A stretch of DNA of 64,000 nucleotides from Burkholderia sp. WP9 (GCF_900104795.1 NZ_FNTG01000001.1:1302001-1366000), one strand, 5' to 3'; shown: positions 17,311 to 26,352, counted from the stretch's first letter. A program made the numbers and translations. The notes: generated from the letters alone by a model not told the origin.

Positions 17311-18648
17311 ATGAGCAGACGTAGCGGGCACCTGCGCCTCGGCGCCTTCCTTTACCCCTCCGGACATCACATTGCGGCGTGGCGGCATCCCGACGCGCGA
17401 GCCGACGCCGGCGTCGATTTCCGTCATTACGTCCAGCTCGCCAAGGCTGCGGAGGCCGCCAAATTCGATCTGGTCTTTCTCGCCGACGGCGTGGGAACAC
17501 GCGGTGACAACGTCGACTTTCTTAGCCGCACGGCGCATAGCTACGTGGCGCAGTTCGAACCGATCACCTTGCTCTCTGCGCTGGCGGCCGTGACCGAACG
17601 CATCGGCCTGGTCGGCACGGCCTCGACGAGTTTCAACGAGCCGTATCACATTGCCCGCAAGTTCGCGTCGCTCGATCACATCAGCGGAGGGCGTGCGGGC
17701 TGGAATCTGGTGACTTCGTCGAGTGAGCACGAGGCGAAGAACTTCAATCGCGACAAACATTTCGATCATGCCGAGCGCTACGCGCGTGCCGCCGAGTTCG
17801 CCGAAGTCACCGCGGGGCTGTGGGATAGCTGGGAGGATGACGCCTTTGTTCGCAACAAGGCCGAAGGCCGCTTCTTCGACCCGGCCAAGCGGCATGTGCT
17901 GGATCACAAGGGACGTTTCTTCCAGGTCAAGGGGCCGCTCAATGTCGCCCGTTCGCCTCAAGGGCATCCGGTCGTCGTGCAGGCAGGGTCGTCCGAAGCC
18001 GGTCGCGATCTGGCCGCAAAAACCGCCGAAGTGATTTTCACGGCGCAGCAGACGTTGCAGGACGCTGTAGATTTTTACGCCGATGTGAAGGGCCGCATGC
18101 AGACCTATGGTCGTCATCCCGACGACCTGAAGATCATGCCCGGCGTGTTTCCGATTGTCGGCCGCACCGAAGACGAAGCGAAACGGAAGTTCGAGCAGTT
18201 GCAGTCGCTCGTCGACCCGAAGGTGGGGCTCGCGCTCGTGTCCGGACTCACCGGCGGCTTCGATCTGTCCGAGTATCCGCTCGACGGTCCGATCCCGGAG
18301 CTGCCCGAGACGAATGCCAGCAAGAGCCGGCAAGCGCTGACCATCGAACTCGCTCGCCGCGAGAATCTGACGATACGTCAACTCTATTTGCGAGTGGCGG
18401 GCGCGCGTGGCCATTGGCAACTCGTCGGCACCCCGGCGCAGATCGTCGATCAACTCGAAGAGCGCTTCCTGAACTACGGCGCCGACGGCTTCAACGTGAT
18501 GCCGCCGTTGCTGCCCACCGGCTTGACCGATTTCGTCGAACTGGTGCTGCCCGAACTGCGGCGACGCGGCCTGTTCCGCGAGGACTACGAAGGCCGCACA
18601 CTGCGCGAGAATCTCGGCTTGCGACGCCCGGCGCATCGCGTCGGATAG
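17311..18648 (+). CDS. FMNH2-dependent monooxygenase, NtaA/SnaA/DszA family
   Basis: 445-residue flavin monooxygenase of the bacterial-luciferase superfamily. It needs reduced FMN from a separate reductase, which is not encoded nearby. Typical stretches: LRLGAFLYPSGHHIAAWRHP, AKFDLVFLADG, LDHISGGRAGWNLVTS, VVQAGSSEAGRDLAA and the C-terminal FREDYEGRTLRENLGL. Family members attack sulfones, nitrilotriacetate or thiophene sulfone; in this organosulfur region a C-S cleaving role is plausible but inferred. The ATG at 17311 was chosen because the family N-terminus begins a few residues later. Confidence 0.88.
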   Translation: MSRRSGHLRLGAFLYPSGHHIAAWRHPDARADAGVDFRHYVQLAKAAEAAKFDLVFLADGVGTRGDNVDFLSRTAHSYVAQFEPITLLSALAAVTERIGLVGTASTSFNEPYHIARKFASLDHISGGRAGWNLVTSSSEHEAKNFNRDKHFDHAERYARAAEFAEVTAGLWDSWEDDAFVRNKAEGRFFDPAKRHVLDHKGRFFQVKGPLNVARSPQGHPVVVQAGSSEAGRDLAAKTAEVIFTAQQTLQDAVDFYADVKGRMQTYGRHPDDLKIMPGVFPIVGRTEDEAKRKFEQLQSLVDPKVGLALVSGLTGGFDLSEYPLDGPIPELPETNASKSRQALTIELARRENLTIRQLYLRVAGARGHWQLVGTPAQIVDQLEERFLNYGADGFNVMPPLLPTGLTDFVELVLPELRRRGLFREDYEGRTLRENLGLRRPAHRVG

Positions 18649-18738
18649 CGGCTGGCGCAACGGCGCCGGCGGCTTGCGAGCAGCCGCGCCGAAGCCGGAT
18701 TAAACTGGCTCGACCTTGTTCGGGACGGAGATCGTTTT

Positions 18739-20076
18739 ATGTCACGTCAGCTTCGCCTCGGCGCATTCATGCGCCCCACGACCATTCACACCGGGGCATG
18801 GCGCTACCCCGGCGCTTATCCCGACGCCAACTTCAATTTCGCGCATCTGAAGCGTTTCGCGCAGACGCTCGAGCGCGGCCGCTTCGACGCATTCTTCATG
18901 GCCGACCACCTCGCGGTGCTCAACATGCCGCTCGATGCACTCAAGCACAGCCACACGGTCACGTCGTTCGAGCCGCTCACCTTGCTTCCCGCGCTCGCGG
19001 CGGTCACCGATCGGCTGGGGCTCATTGCGACCGCATCCACGACATTCGACGCGCCTTATCATGTGGCAAGGCGTTTCGCCTCGCTCGACCACATCAGCGG
19101 CGGCCGCGCCGGATGGAATCTCGTGACCACGTCGAACCCCGACGCCGCGCTCAACTTCGGCCTCGACGAGCATGTCGAACATGACGAGCGCTACCGCCGC
19201 GCGCGTGAGTTCTTCGATGTGGTCACCGGACTCTGGGACAGTTGGGCCGACGACGCGTTTATCCGCGACACGGCAACCGGCACATTCTTCGATCCGCAAA
19301 AACTGCATGTGCTGAACTACAAAAGCGAGCATTTCTCCGTGCGCGGGCCGTTGAATATCGCGCGCCCTGTGCAGGGTTGGCCCGTTATCGTGCAGGCGGG
19401 ATCGTCGGAAGCAGGGCGGCAGATCGCGGCCGAAACGGCCGAAGTGGTCTTCACCGCGCAAACGCAACTGGCGGACGGAAAGCGCTTTTATGCCGATGTC
19501 AAAGGCCGCATGGAGAAACTGGGGCGGCCACGCGATCATATGAAGATCCTTCCCGCCGCCTTTGTCGTGGTGGGCGATACGCTGGACGAGGCGCTCGAAA
19601 CGCGAGCGCGACTCGACACGTTCGTTCATTACGAGAGCGGCATTGCTTCATTGTCGATTGCATTGGGACACGACGTGTCGGGCTTCGATCCGGACGGGCC
19701 GCTGCCCGACATTCCCGAAACGAATGCGAGCCGGACTGCGCGCCAACGGGTGCTCGAATGGGCGGAGCGCGACGGGCTGACGATTCGCCAACTGGCGCAG
19801 CGCATTGGCGGATATGCAGGGCTGGAGATGGTCGGCACGCCCGCCATGATCGCCGATCAGATGGAGCAGTGGCTGGTGGAAGAGGGCTCCGACGGATTCA
19901 ATGTGATGTTTCCGTATCTGCCGGGTGGGCTCGACGACTTCGTCGACAAGGTCATCCCCGAGTTGCAGAAGCGGGGGCTGTTCCGGCGCGAATACGAAGG
20001 CGCCACGCTGCGCGAAAATCTGGGCTTGCCGCGACCGGAAAACCGTTTCTTTCCGCGCTCTCGCCTATCGCTTTAG
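18739..20076 (+). CDS. FMNH2-dependent monooxygenase, NtaA/SnaA/DszA family (second copy)
   Basis: 445 residues, the same length and order of motifs as the gene at 17311 (LRLGAFMRPTTIHTGAWRYP, LDHISGGRAGWNLVTTSNP, VQAGSSEAGRQIAAETAEVVF, FRREYEGATLRENLGL), so the two are paralogues. It starts at an ATG preceded by CGGAG, 90 bp after its neighbour's stop. Divergence is large enough that they probably act on different substrates rather than being a recent duplication. Confidence 0.88.
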   Translation: MSRQLRLGAFMRPTTIHTGAWRYPGAYPDANFNFAHLKRFAQTLERGRFDAFFMADHLAVLNMPLDALKHSHTVTSFEPLTLLPALAAVTDRLGLIATASTTFDAPYHVARRFASLDHISGGRAGWNLVTTSNPDAALNFGLDEHVEHDERYRRAREFFDVVTGLWDSWADDAFIRDTATGTFFDPQKLHVLNYKSEHFSVRGPLNIARPVQGWPVIVQAGSSEAGRQIAAETAEVVFTAQTQLADGKRFYADVKGRMEKLGRPRDHMKILPAAFVVVGDTLDEALETRARLDTFVHYESGIASLSIALGHDVSGFDPDGPLPDIPETNASRTARQRVLEWAERDGLTIRQLAQRIGGYAGLEMVGTPAMIADQMEQWLVEEGSDGFNVMFPYLPGGLDDFVDKVIPELQKRGLFRREYEGATLRENLGLPRPENRFFPRSRLSL

Positions 20077-20101
20077 CCCGTTGGCGAACCCAGACCGCCG
20101 T

Positions 20102-20878
20102 TCAGGAACCGCCGAACCAGTTATAGCCCTGATCGACCCAATAGCCGCCCGGAAACGTGTTGGTCACGAAGATCTCCATGATGTGCTTGGGGTTCTTGTA
20201 ACCGAGTTTGGTGGGCATCCTGAGCTTCATCGGATAGCCGTACTTCGCAGGCAATTGCTGACCGTCGTACGTAAAGGTCAATAGTGTCTGCGGATGAAGC
20301 GCCGTCGGCATATCGATGCTTTCGTAGTAGTCGTCCGCGCATTTGAAGCCGACGTATTTCGCCGACGTATCGGCGCCGACGCGTTTGAGGAACTCCGAAA
20401 ACGGTGTGCCGCCCCACCGGCCGATCGCGCTCCATCCTTCGACGCAGATATGCCGCGTGATCTGTTCCGCTTTCGGCAAGGCGTAGAGATCGTCGAGGCT
20501 CCATGCTTTTCTTTCCTGCACGAGGCCACTGACCTTCAACCGGAAGTCGCTGCCGTTGACGTGCGGGACCTCGTCGATGCCATAGAACGCGTTAAACGGA
20601 AAAGGACGGGTAATGTCCGCCTCCGTGTAGGTCGGCGCGAGACGGTTCGGATCGAACAGCCAGCCCTGCACGCTGTCGTTGAGCTTCGACACGCGCGCGA
20701 GGAACGTCTCGACCGATTTGTCGTCCGACAGGCTGCATCCGGTCAGCATCGCGAGCCCGCCGAGCGTGATGATGCGCTTGCCGAAGAGTCGCCGTGACGG
20801 CATATCGAGCTCACGACGCACGTCGATACTGAGCGACTCGCGATCCACGCCCAGCGAGGAAGGTTTGAATAGCTTCAC
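20102..20878 (-). CDS. YedY/MsrP-like molybdopterin oxidoreductase
   Basis: 258-residue periplasmic protein of the sulfite-oxidase fold lacking the dimerisation domain. A twin-arginine signal (PSRRLFGKRIITLGG, RR at 29-30) is followed by the lipobox-like MLTGC (C48). The molybdenum ligand is C145 in TRHICVEGWSAIGRW. YedY relatives reduce methionine sulfoxide or other S- and N-oxides using electrons from a membrane cytochrome b, and that gene lies directly upstream at 20894. The ~25 residues before the RR motif are longer than usual, so the real start may be the internal ATG for MPSRRLFG. Confidence 0.88.
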   Translation of the reverse strand: MKLFKPSSLGVDRESLSIDVRRELDMPSRRLFGKRIITLGGLAMLTGCSLSDDKSVETFLARVSKLNDSVQGWLFDPNRLAPTYTEADITRPFPFNAFYGIDEVPHVNGSDFRLKVSGLVQERKAWSLDDLYALPKAEQITRHICVEGWSAIGRWGGTPFSEFLKRVGADTSAKYVGFKCADDYYESIDMPTALHPQTLLTFTYDGQQLPAKYGYPMKLRMPTKLGYKNPKHIMEIFVTNTFPGGYWVDQGYNWFGGS

Positions 20879-20893
20879 TGTCTTACTCCTCGG

Positions 20894-21520
20894 TTAGCGG
20901 CCACGAATCATAGTGAGCAGCGAGCGCGGCACCAGCGCGACCATCGTCAGGTGGACGACGATAAAGCCGGCCAGCAGCGCCATCGCGCAGAAGTGAACGA
21001 CACGCGCACGGTCGTATCCGCCCATCAGGTCGCGCAGTAGCGGAAATTGCACCGATTTCCAGATCGCGAGGCCCGATACGATCAGGAGAGCGATGTCGAG
21101 CATCACGAACAGGTATGCGAACTTCTGCACCGCGTTATAGCGGCTCGGGTCCGCGTGCGATAGATGTCCTCTCAGCGCTTCGCCGAGATCGTGCAGGATC
21201 GCGCGCGGCGACAGCGGGAAAAATTTCGATCTGAGCCGTCCGGTTGCAAGGTTCATCGCCAGATAGAAGAGGGCGTTGAAGAACAGCAGCCACATGGCCG
21301 CGAAGTGCCACTGCAACGCACCGCCGAGCCAGCCGCCGAGCGTGATGCCCGTCGGAATCCTGAAACCTTCGAATACCGGCGACGCGTCGTAGATTCGCCA
21401 GCCCGACAGCATCATCAGCACAGCGGCCAACGCGTTGAGCCAGTGCGCGATACGCACCCACGCGGGTTGGATCGTGCGCAATGCGTCGTGCGATGCGCCG
21501 GATTTGGGGATCGTGTTCAT
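20894..21520 (-). CDS. cytochrome b561-type membrane subunit
   Basis: 208-residue inner-membrane di-haem cytochrome b with four main helices. Likely haem histidines are in VRIAHWLNAL, ALQWHFAAMW, ARVVHFCAM and FIVVHLTMV. The start is set at MNTIPKSG (ATG at 21520) rather than 60 bp earlier because the extra peptide looks random. It donates electrons to the YedY-like protein encoded 15 bp downstream; this pair replaces the YedZ partner of enterobacteria. Confidence 0.87.
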   Translation of the reverse strand: MNTIPKSGASHDALRTIQPAWVRIAHWLNALAAVLMMLSGWRIYDASPVFEGFRIPTGITLGGWLGGALQWHFAAMWLLFFNALFYLAMNLATGRLRSKFFPLSPRAILHDLGEALRGHLSHADPSRYNAVQKFAYLFVMLDIALLIVSGLAIWKSVQFPLLRDLMGGYDRARVVHFCAMALLAGFIVVHLTMVALVPRSLLTMIRGR

Positions 21521-21590
21521 GTTGAATGAGCGCCATGAGAATTCGAAGGTGCATTCGCCGCAGAGATGCCGCGAATGCACCTTGGGGGAC

Positions 21591-21842
21591 TTACTTGCTC
21601 ATCGCGTCGCCTTTCTTCATCGCGTCGGGTTTCATCTTGCTGCCGTCCTTGCTCATCGAGTCTTTGGCCATCGCGTCCTTGCTCATCGAATCTTTGGACA
21701 TGGTGCTCTTGGCCATCGAGTCTTTGCTCATGGCGTCCTTCGACATCGAATCACCGGCCATGGCGCCGCTCGCCTGGGCGAACGCCGAACCACCGCTGAC
21801 GAGCAACGCTGCGGCAAATGCTGCAATTGCAATGCTTTTCAT
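21591..21842 (-). CDS. pentapeptide MXKDX repeat protein
   Basis: 83-residue exported protein: Sec signal (SIAIAAFAAALLVSGGSAFAQ) then about nine pentapeptides of the form M(S/A)KD(S/A/G). The DNA repeats of 15 bp follow from this. The ATG at 21842 is preceded by CAAGGAG. Such proteins are common in Burkholderiales beside NrsF-type ECF sigma systems; lysine and methionine richness suggests metal or oxidant interaction, but no function is established. The upstream region carries a perfect ECF promoter motif. Confidence 0.85.
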   Translation of the reverse strand: MKSIAIAAFAAALLVSGGSAFAQASGAMAGDSMSKDAMSKDSMAKSTMSKDSMSKDAMAKDSMSKDGSKMKPDAMKKGDAMSK

Positions 21843-21966
21843 GACAACTCCTTGAGTGTTGTTGATGAGGCCGGTATCGCCTAGGCGGCGTACGGGGCCC
21901 ATGTGTATGAAGTGAATCTGCTTTCCGGCAACTACCGATGCGTCGTCATCCCGCATCTGTGAGGTA

Positions 21967-21993
21967 GTTCGCCGTGTGTCCCGACGCGGTTAC
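21967..21993 (-). promoter_or_regulatory. ECF (SigF-type) promoter for the MXKDX-b561-YedY genes
   Basis: Minus-strand GTAACC, exactly 16 bp, then CGAAC, matching the promoter described for Caulobacter SigF. Transcription would start near 21960, giving a leader of about 118 nt before the MXKDX start codon. Confidence 0.7.
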
Positions 21994-22088
21994 AGCCGGC
22001 GCAAAATTTTTTGCTGAACGGGTGAAGGAGGGGGCAACGTGCTTGCGACCTCCATTGCGCGGGACGATGGAATAAACTCCTGTTTCCT

Positions 22089-22115
22089 GTAACCGACGCC
22101 CCAGATGAATCGAAC
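22089..22115 (+). promoter_or_regulatory. second ECF promoter motif, overlapping the sigma gene start
   Basis: Plus-strand GTAACC, exactly 16 bp, then CGAAC. The predicted transcript start (~22122) lies downstream of the ATG at 22105, which conflicts with that start codon being used from this promoter. Either the sigma protein starts later (a CTG at 22153 follows AAAGAGG) or the motif is not used as a promoter here. Confidence 0.5.
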
Positions 22116-22677
22116 TACCGATATCACCGCCGCGCAGGCGAAAGAGGCGCATCTGCGAACCCTGTTCCTGCGTGGGCTTGACGGCGACAGCGCCGCATAC
22201 CGGCAATTCCTTGCGGAGCTGGGCGCGCACTTGCGCGGCTTCCTGCGCAGGCGGCTTTACGATGGCGCGTCCGACGCCGAGGATCTCGTGCAGGAAGTAT
22301 TGCTTGCGGTGCATAACGCCCGGCATACCTATCGCGTCGAGGAACCGCTGACGGCATGGATTCACGCGATCGCGCGCTACAAGCTGACGGATTACTTTCG
22401 GGCGCGAGCGCGGCACGACGCGCTGAATGATCCGCTCGACGACGCGTTCGAGCTGCTCGCCGCGCCCGATCTCGAACCGGCGCAGGCAAAGCGCGACCTT
22501 GGGAAACTGCTCGAACAGTTACCGGATCGCCAGCGGCTGCCGATCGTGCATGTGAAGCTCGAGGGGCTGTCCGTGACGGAGACCGCGAGATTGACCGGCT
22601 TGTCGGAGTCCGCGGTCAAGATTGGCGTACATCGTGGACTCAAGGCATTGGCTGCAAAGATTCGAGGAACACGATGA
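22105..22677 (+). CDS. ECF RNA polymerase sigma factor, SigF/NrsF-associated
   Basis: 190-residue sigma-70 family protein. Region 2 includes [26 protein letters not shown] and the -10 recognition segment [12 protein letters not shown]; region 4 includes [38 protein letters not shown]. It overlaps the NrsF-like anti-sigma gene by 4 nt (ATGA), the usual arrangement. It probably drives the divergent MXKDX/b561/YedY operon and itself. The N-terminus is uncertain because a promoter motif covers the annotated start. Confidence 0.9.
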   Translation: MNRTTDITAAQAKEAHLRTLFLRGLDGDSAAYRQFLAELGAHLRGFLRRRLYDGASDAEDLVQEVLLAVHNARHTYRVEEPLTAWIHAIARYKLTDYFRARARHDALNDPLDDAFELLAAPDLEPAQAKRDLGKLLEQLPDRQRLPIVHVKLEGLSVTETARLTGLSESAVKIGVHRGLKALAAKIRGTR

Positions 22678-23315
22678 AAACGGATGACTTCATTTCCCTG
22701 CTTGCCACTGGCGTCGCGCCCGTGGACCGCCGCGCGCTCACGAAACGCTTCGGCCTCGCGGTGCTGATCGGCGCGGCCGGCGCCACGCTGATCATGGCGG
22801 TGGTGCTCGGCATCCGGCGCGACCTCGCTGAAGTGGCGGTTACGCCGATTTTCTGGGCGAAGATCGCGTTGCCCTTATGTGTGATGATCGGCTCGCTGTG
22901 GATGTCGACGCGGCTTGCCCGTCCCGGCGTACGCACGGGCGGCAGCGGATGGCTGATCGCCGCGCCCGTCGCGGCGGTCTGGCTGGCAGGCGCCTATGTA
23001 TTGATGGCCGCGCCGGGCGAAGCAAGGCTCGCAGTCGTGCTCGGCAAAACATGGCGCGTGTGTCCGTTCAATATCGCGATGCTGTCGATTCCCGGCTTTA
23101 TCGCGGTGTTCTGGGCGCTCAAAGGGCTGGCGCCGACCCGGTTGGCTCTGACGGGCGCGGCGGGCGGTTTGCTGGCTGGGTCGACGGCGACGCTGGCGTA
23201 CTGCCTGCATTGCCCGGAGATGGGCATTCCGTTCTGGGGTGCGTGGTACGTGCTCGGAATGTTGTTGCCGGCGGTCGTTGGCGCGGTGCTCGGGCCGCGG
23301 TTGTTGCGCTGGTAG
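22674..23315 (+). CDS. nrsF: NrsF-family (DUF1109) membrane anti-sigma factor
   Basis: 213 residues, six predicted helices, typical of NrsF. Two cysteines in RVCPF (C130) and CLHCPE (C180) occupy the spacing of the redox- or metal-sensing pair known from Caulobacter NrsF (reported at 131 and 181). The protein is expected to hold the sigma factor at the membrane and release it under chromate/cadmium-type stress; that response is inferred from the family. Confidence 0.88.
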   Translation: MKTDDFISLLATGVAPVDRRALTKRFGLAVLIGAAGATLIMAVVLGIRRDLAEVAVTPIFWAKIALPLCVMIGSLWMSTRLARPGVRTGGSGWLIAAPVAAVWLAGAYVLMAAPGEARLAVVLGKTWRVCPFNIAMLSIPGFIAVFWALKGLAPTRLALTGAAGGLLAGSTATLAYCLHCPEMGIPFWGAWYVLGMLLPAVVGAVLGPRLLRW

Positions 23316-23379
23316 TTGGATCCGGTTGATTCCACGCAAACTCTCGTACGCGGATTCCTGGGCGGGCCTCGAAGCCCCG

Positions 23380-23790
23380 TTAGTGGTCCGCCGATTTACC
23401 CCACACGATAGATTCAGGATGCTGTTTCAGGTAATCCGACAGCGCCGTCAGCGCGGCAAGTGTGCGGCGCAACTCGGTCAACGCCTGACGAATATCGGTG
23501 TGCATCGGCGAGTCCTGCTGCAGCGTGGCGTTTGCCGCATTGTCTTCCTCGACGGTATTGGGCACGGTCGGCAGTTCGACCCGCATGCCACGTGTATCGA
23601 TGCTGACAGCGGGCGCGTGCGGGAAGAAGTCCAGCGCCACATAGCGCTGGCCGGTCAGGACGCTCCCCATCCGCAACCGTCCGCGCAGACCCTGGGCGAC
23701 CAGTTGATGCAGCAGCGCCCTGGCCGCCGCGCCGGAGCGTTGACCGAGCGCCTTCCTGTAGTGTCGTCCGAGGCGATAGTGGTCTCGCGT
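23380..23790 (-). pseudogene. C-terminal remnant of a PqiB/MCE-domain protein
   Basis: Only the last ~130 codons look like the PqiB family: LLHQLVAQGLRGRLRMGSVLTGQRYVALDFF and the ending LSDYLKQHPESIVWGK. Everything upstream in the frame (beyond about 23770) is unrelated sequence with no signal anchor or MCE repeats, and full PqiB proteins are over 500 residues. The 5' part has therefore been lost. The break coincides with the start of the oppositely oriented fragment at 23784. Confidence 0.7.
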
Positions 23791-23921
23791 TTCACTCTCT
23801 GTTGGGACTCTCGCCGCTGGACGATTCGACTCGCGACCGGCTGTTCGATCGCCTCCTCGACGAAGCGAGCTGGCAAGGCTCGCATTCGCAGGCAAAACGT
23901 CGCAAACGGACCGCGGGCTGA
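23784..23921 (+). pseudogene. possible C-terminal fragment of an unidentified gene
   Basis: The + frame reads LGLSPLDDSTRDRLFDRLLDEASWQG, then a basic tail and a stop. Its helical, protein-like composition contrasts with the repetitive look of the other frames. There is no start codon or upstream continuation, so it looks like the 3' end of a gene fused by deletion to the PqiB remnant. The family was not recognised. Confidence 0.35.
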
Positions 23922-24017
23922 GCCACGCGGTCACGTCAATCTGCTGTGCGGGTGTCGCGCTGGTTCATCGCGAACGGCGCGTCGACGCGTGGGCGAGAGC
24001 GGGGGGCTTGCCCATCC

Positions 24018-24908
24018 TTATGTGCGATAGCTTGCGACTCGGCAGAGCGGATTCCGGTCGATCGACACGGGCTCTTTATCGAACCCGTAAAACGAATGCG
24101 GGGTTGAGCACAGGATTGCATCGACGAGCGAGGGCGCAAGAAGTAAGTCCAGCAACGCGGAAAGTGTCTGGCGGTAGTCTGTCGCGTGTTCAAACTGCGT
24201 GTGTGGCCAATCACTGCCCCACATCAGGCGCTCGGCGCCAAATGCGTCGATCAGTTGGTCCGTGGCTTCGCGCATGAAATTCGAGCCGGGTTTCGCGCAA
24301 CGGTAAGCGCCCGAAATCTTGACCCATACACGACCCGAAGAGCCAAGCTCCAACAGGTCCTTGAACCCCCGGTCGCTGGTACCGCTATCCAGGGCAGGGC
24401 GGCCAAAATGGTCGACGACGACCGGCAAGCCCGCATCCAGCAAAGTGGTGATGAGTGGCGCCAGGTCCGACGCCTGCCTATGCAACTCGACATGCCAGCC
24501 GAGTTTTGATAACCGCCGCCATAACGTCGCGTAGCGCGCCGCGCCGATGTCGGGGAGCGTCTGCCCCACAAGGTTGAGGCGCACGCCGGTAATGCCATCG
24601 GCGTTCAGTTGCGCCAGTTCGTCTTCCGAAATATCGGGGGAAACGACCGCCACCCCGCGCAGCCGGATCCGTTCCGTGGTCAACGCCTGTAAAAGATAGC
24701 TGTTGTCGGTACCGAGAAAACTTGGCTGGACCAGCACGGCATGTCCAATGTCGCTCGCGTCCAGAAGCTTCCGGTAAGCGTCCAGGGTTGCGTCATAGCC
24801 GGGTGCGTAGCGCCGTCCGTCCGCGAGCGGCAGTGTTCTTGCAAACACGTGCGCGTGCGTGTCGACGCGCGGCAGGCCTCGCCGCGCAATGGGTGGTGCC
24901 TGAGTCAT
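24018..24908 (-). CDS. amidohydrolase-2 family hydrolase (PDC lactonase-like)
   Basis: 296-residue TIM-barrel metal hydrolase. The metal-binding VDTHAHVF motif is at the N-terminus; VVVDHFGRPALD and LMWGSDWPHTQFEH supply further ligands and the catalytic Asp. Relatives hydrolyse 2-pyrone-4,6-dicarboxylate or sugar lactones. Its start overlaps the stop of the upstream MFS gene (4 nt), so the two form an operon for uptake and hydrolysis of a small lactone or aromatic-derived acid. Confidence 0.87.
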   Translation of the reverse strand: MTQAPPIARRGLPRVDTHAHVFARTLPLADGRRYAPGYDATLDAYRKLLDASDIGHAVLVQPSFLGTDNSYLLQALTTERIRLRGVAVVSPDISEDELAQLNADGITGVRLNLVGQTLPDIGAARYATLWRRLSKLGWHVELHRQASDLAPLITTLLDAGLPVVVDHFGRPALDSGTSDRGFKDLLELGSSGRVWVKISGAYRCAKPGSNFMREATDQLIDAFGAERLMWGSDWPHTQFEHATDYRQTLSALLDLLLAPSLVDAILCSTPHSFYGFDKEPVSIDRNPLCRVASYRT

Positions 24909-26209
24909 CGCTGGCTCCGGGGATGTTCAAGCGCAAACTCGGCATCGGCGACCGGCTGTGAAGGCTGCTCTACGCCAGTCGGCCGCAAGCGCCTGCCGCG
25001 CGTTTCGGGAAGCGCCAACACGGCAACCATTGCCAGCCCATACGCAATGGCCGCGTCGATACCAATCGCTGCTCCGAGCGACATCGAATGACTCATATAC
25101 CCGACCAGCACAGGAAAACCTGCCGAGGCGATCCGCCCAAAGTTGTAGCAGAAGCCGACGCCTGTGCCGCGCATGTCTGCCGGATAGAGTTCGTTGAAGA
25201 GCGCACCCAGACTGGCCGGAATGCCGGCGGCAAAGAAGCCGAGCGGAAAACCCAGCATGAGCATCTCCGTGTTGCTCAACGGAAGCATGACGTAAGCCAG
25301 GACCGTGACAATGCACGCAAAGGCGAAGAAGGCGATGTTGCGGCGGCGACCGATCCGGTCGAGCAGGTAGGCGCTCGCCATGCAGCCGCACCAGAAGGCA
25401 ACGATGACGACGGCGAGGTATCCACCCGTGTTCAGGACCGACAGATGTCTTTCCTTTGAGAGGAAGGTCGGCAGCCAGGTCATGATGGCGTAGTACCCAC
25501 CGTGAGCACCTGTACCGAGAATCGCGCCTGCCACCGTGGTCTTGATGACGCGTGGCTGAAATACTTGTGCGACCTGTGCCCACACCGAAACGGACGGCTC
25601 AGTGGTAGCCGGAGCGATGCGCGCCGGTTCGCGAAGATTGCGGCGAACGTAAAGAACGAGGAGTGCCGGTAGCAGACCGACCCCGAACATGACACGCCAC
25701 GCGGTGTCCGACGGTAGCCATGAAAACGCTGCTGCATACAGAAGCACGGCACCGGCCCAACCAACAGCCCACGCGCTCTGCACGGCTCCCATGGCCTTGC
25801 CGCGGTGTTCGGAACGGATGGTCTCCGCCATCAGCACTGCGCCGGCTGCCCACTCCCCGCCGAACCCAAAACCCTGGAGTGCCTTCAGCACCAGCAATTG
25901 GGGAAAACTTTGGGCGAACGCACATAGGAAGGTGAAACTTGCAAACCAGAGGATCGTAATCTGCAGCGTCCGAACCCGACCGATCCTGTCGGACAAGGCG
26001 CCCGCCAGCCAGCCGCCCAGCGCCGACGACACCAAGGTCACTCCGCTGATGGCGCCCGCCTGTGTGTGGTCGATGCCGTAGGCTGCAATGATGGCGGGGA
26101 TTGCCAGGGTGAACATCTGCACGTCGAGGGCATCGAGGCCCCAGCCGGCGAAACAACCCCAGAAGGTGCTGCGTTCGAGGGGTGTCCCTTGTTTGTACCA
26201 CGTGAGCAT
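24905..26209 (-). CDS. MFS transporter, aromatic/organic-acid type
   Basis: 434 residues, twelve helices. GGWLAGALSDRIGRVRT is the loop 2-3 signature and the DALDVQMFTLAIPAI helix 1 resembles the AAHS (PcaK/BenK) group. The ATG at 26209 has GTGGAG six bases upstream; a GTG at 26221 is the alternative. The promoter region contains the 13-mer also found before the MFS gene at 27327, suggesting control by the divergent GntR regulator. Confidence 0.9.
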   Translation of the reverse strand: MLTWYKQGTPLERSTFWGCFAGWGLDALDVQMFTLAIPAIIAAYGIDHTQAGAISGVTLVSSALGGWLAGALSDRIGRVRTLQITILWFASFTFLCAFAQSFPQLLVLKALQGFGFGGEWAAGAVLMAETIRSEHRGKAMGAVQSAWAVGWAGAVLLYAAAFSWLPSDTAWRVMFGVGLLPALLVLYVRRNLREPARIAPATTEPSVSVWAQVAQVFQPRVIKTTVAGAILGTGAHGGYYAIMTWLPTFLSKERHLSVLNTGGYLAVVIVAFWCGCMASAYLLDRIGRRRNIAFFAFACIVTVLAYVMLPLSNTEMLMLGFPLGFFAAGIPASLGALFNELYPADMRGTGVGFCYNFGRIASAGFPVLVGYMSHSMSLGAAIGIDAAIAYGLAMVAVLALPETRGRRLRPTGVEQPSQPVADAEFALEHPRSQR

Positions 26210-26240
26210 CGCTGTCTCCACTTGAATTCATATATTCATG

Positions 26241-26253
26241 TATATGACTATAT
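26241..26253. promoter_or_regulatory. candidate GntR operator, copy 1
   Basis: TATATGACTATAT lies in the 143-bp gap between the divergent MFS gene and the GntR gene, inside an AT-rich stretch. An identical copy is at 27236. Position and identity suggest the binding site of the UTRA-domain regulator. Confidence 0.55.
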
Positions 26254-26352
26254 GTGTAGTCTAGAGTCGTCCACGAAAATGTCATTGAGGATTTACCCTC
26301 GTCTTCACGGGTTGTTGTAAAGTGACCATTCCTGTGAACAATTAGATGAATC

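Noticed and set aside
21591..21780. 15-bp tandem repeats that could suggest a CRISPR or minisatellite
   Set aside because: They are explained by the MXKDX pentapeptide repeats in a coding frame; there are no spacers.
22875..24030. Overlapping long frames on both strands around the anti-sigma gene and the PqiB remnant
   Set aside because: Their composition is that of shadow frames; only the NrsF frame and the two remnants show protein families.
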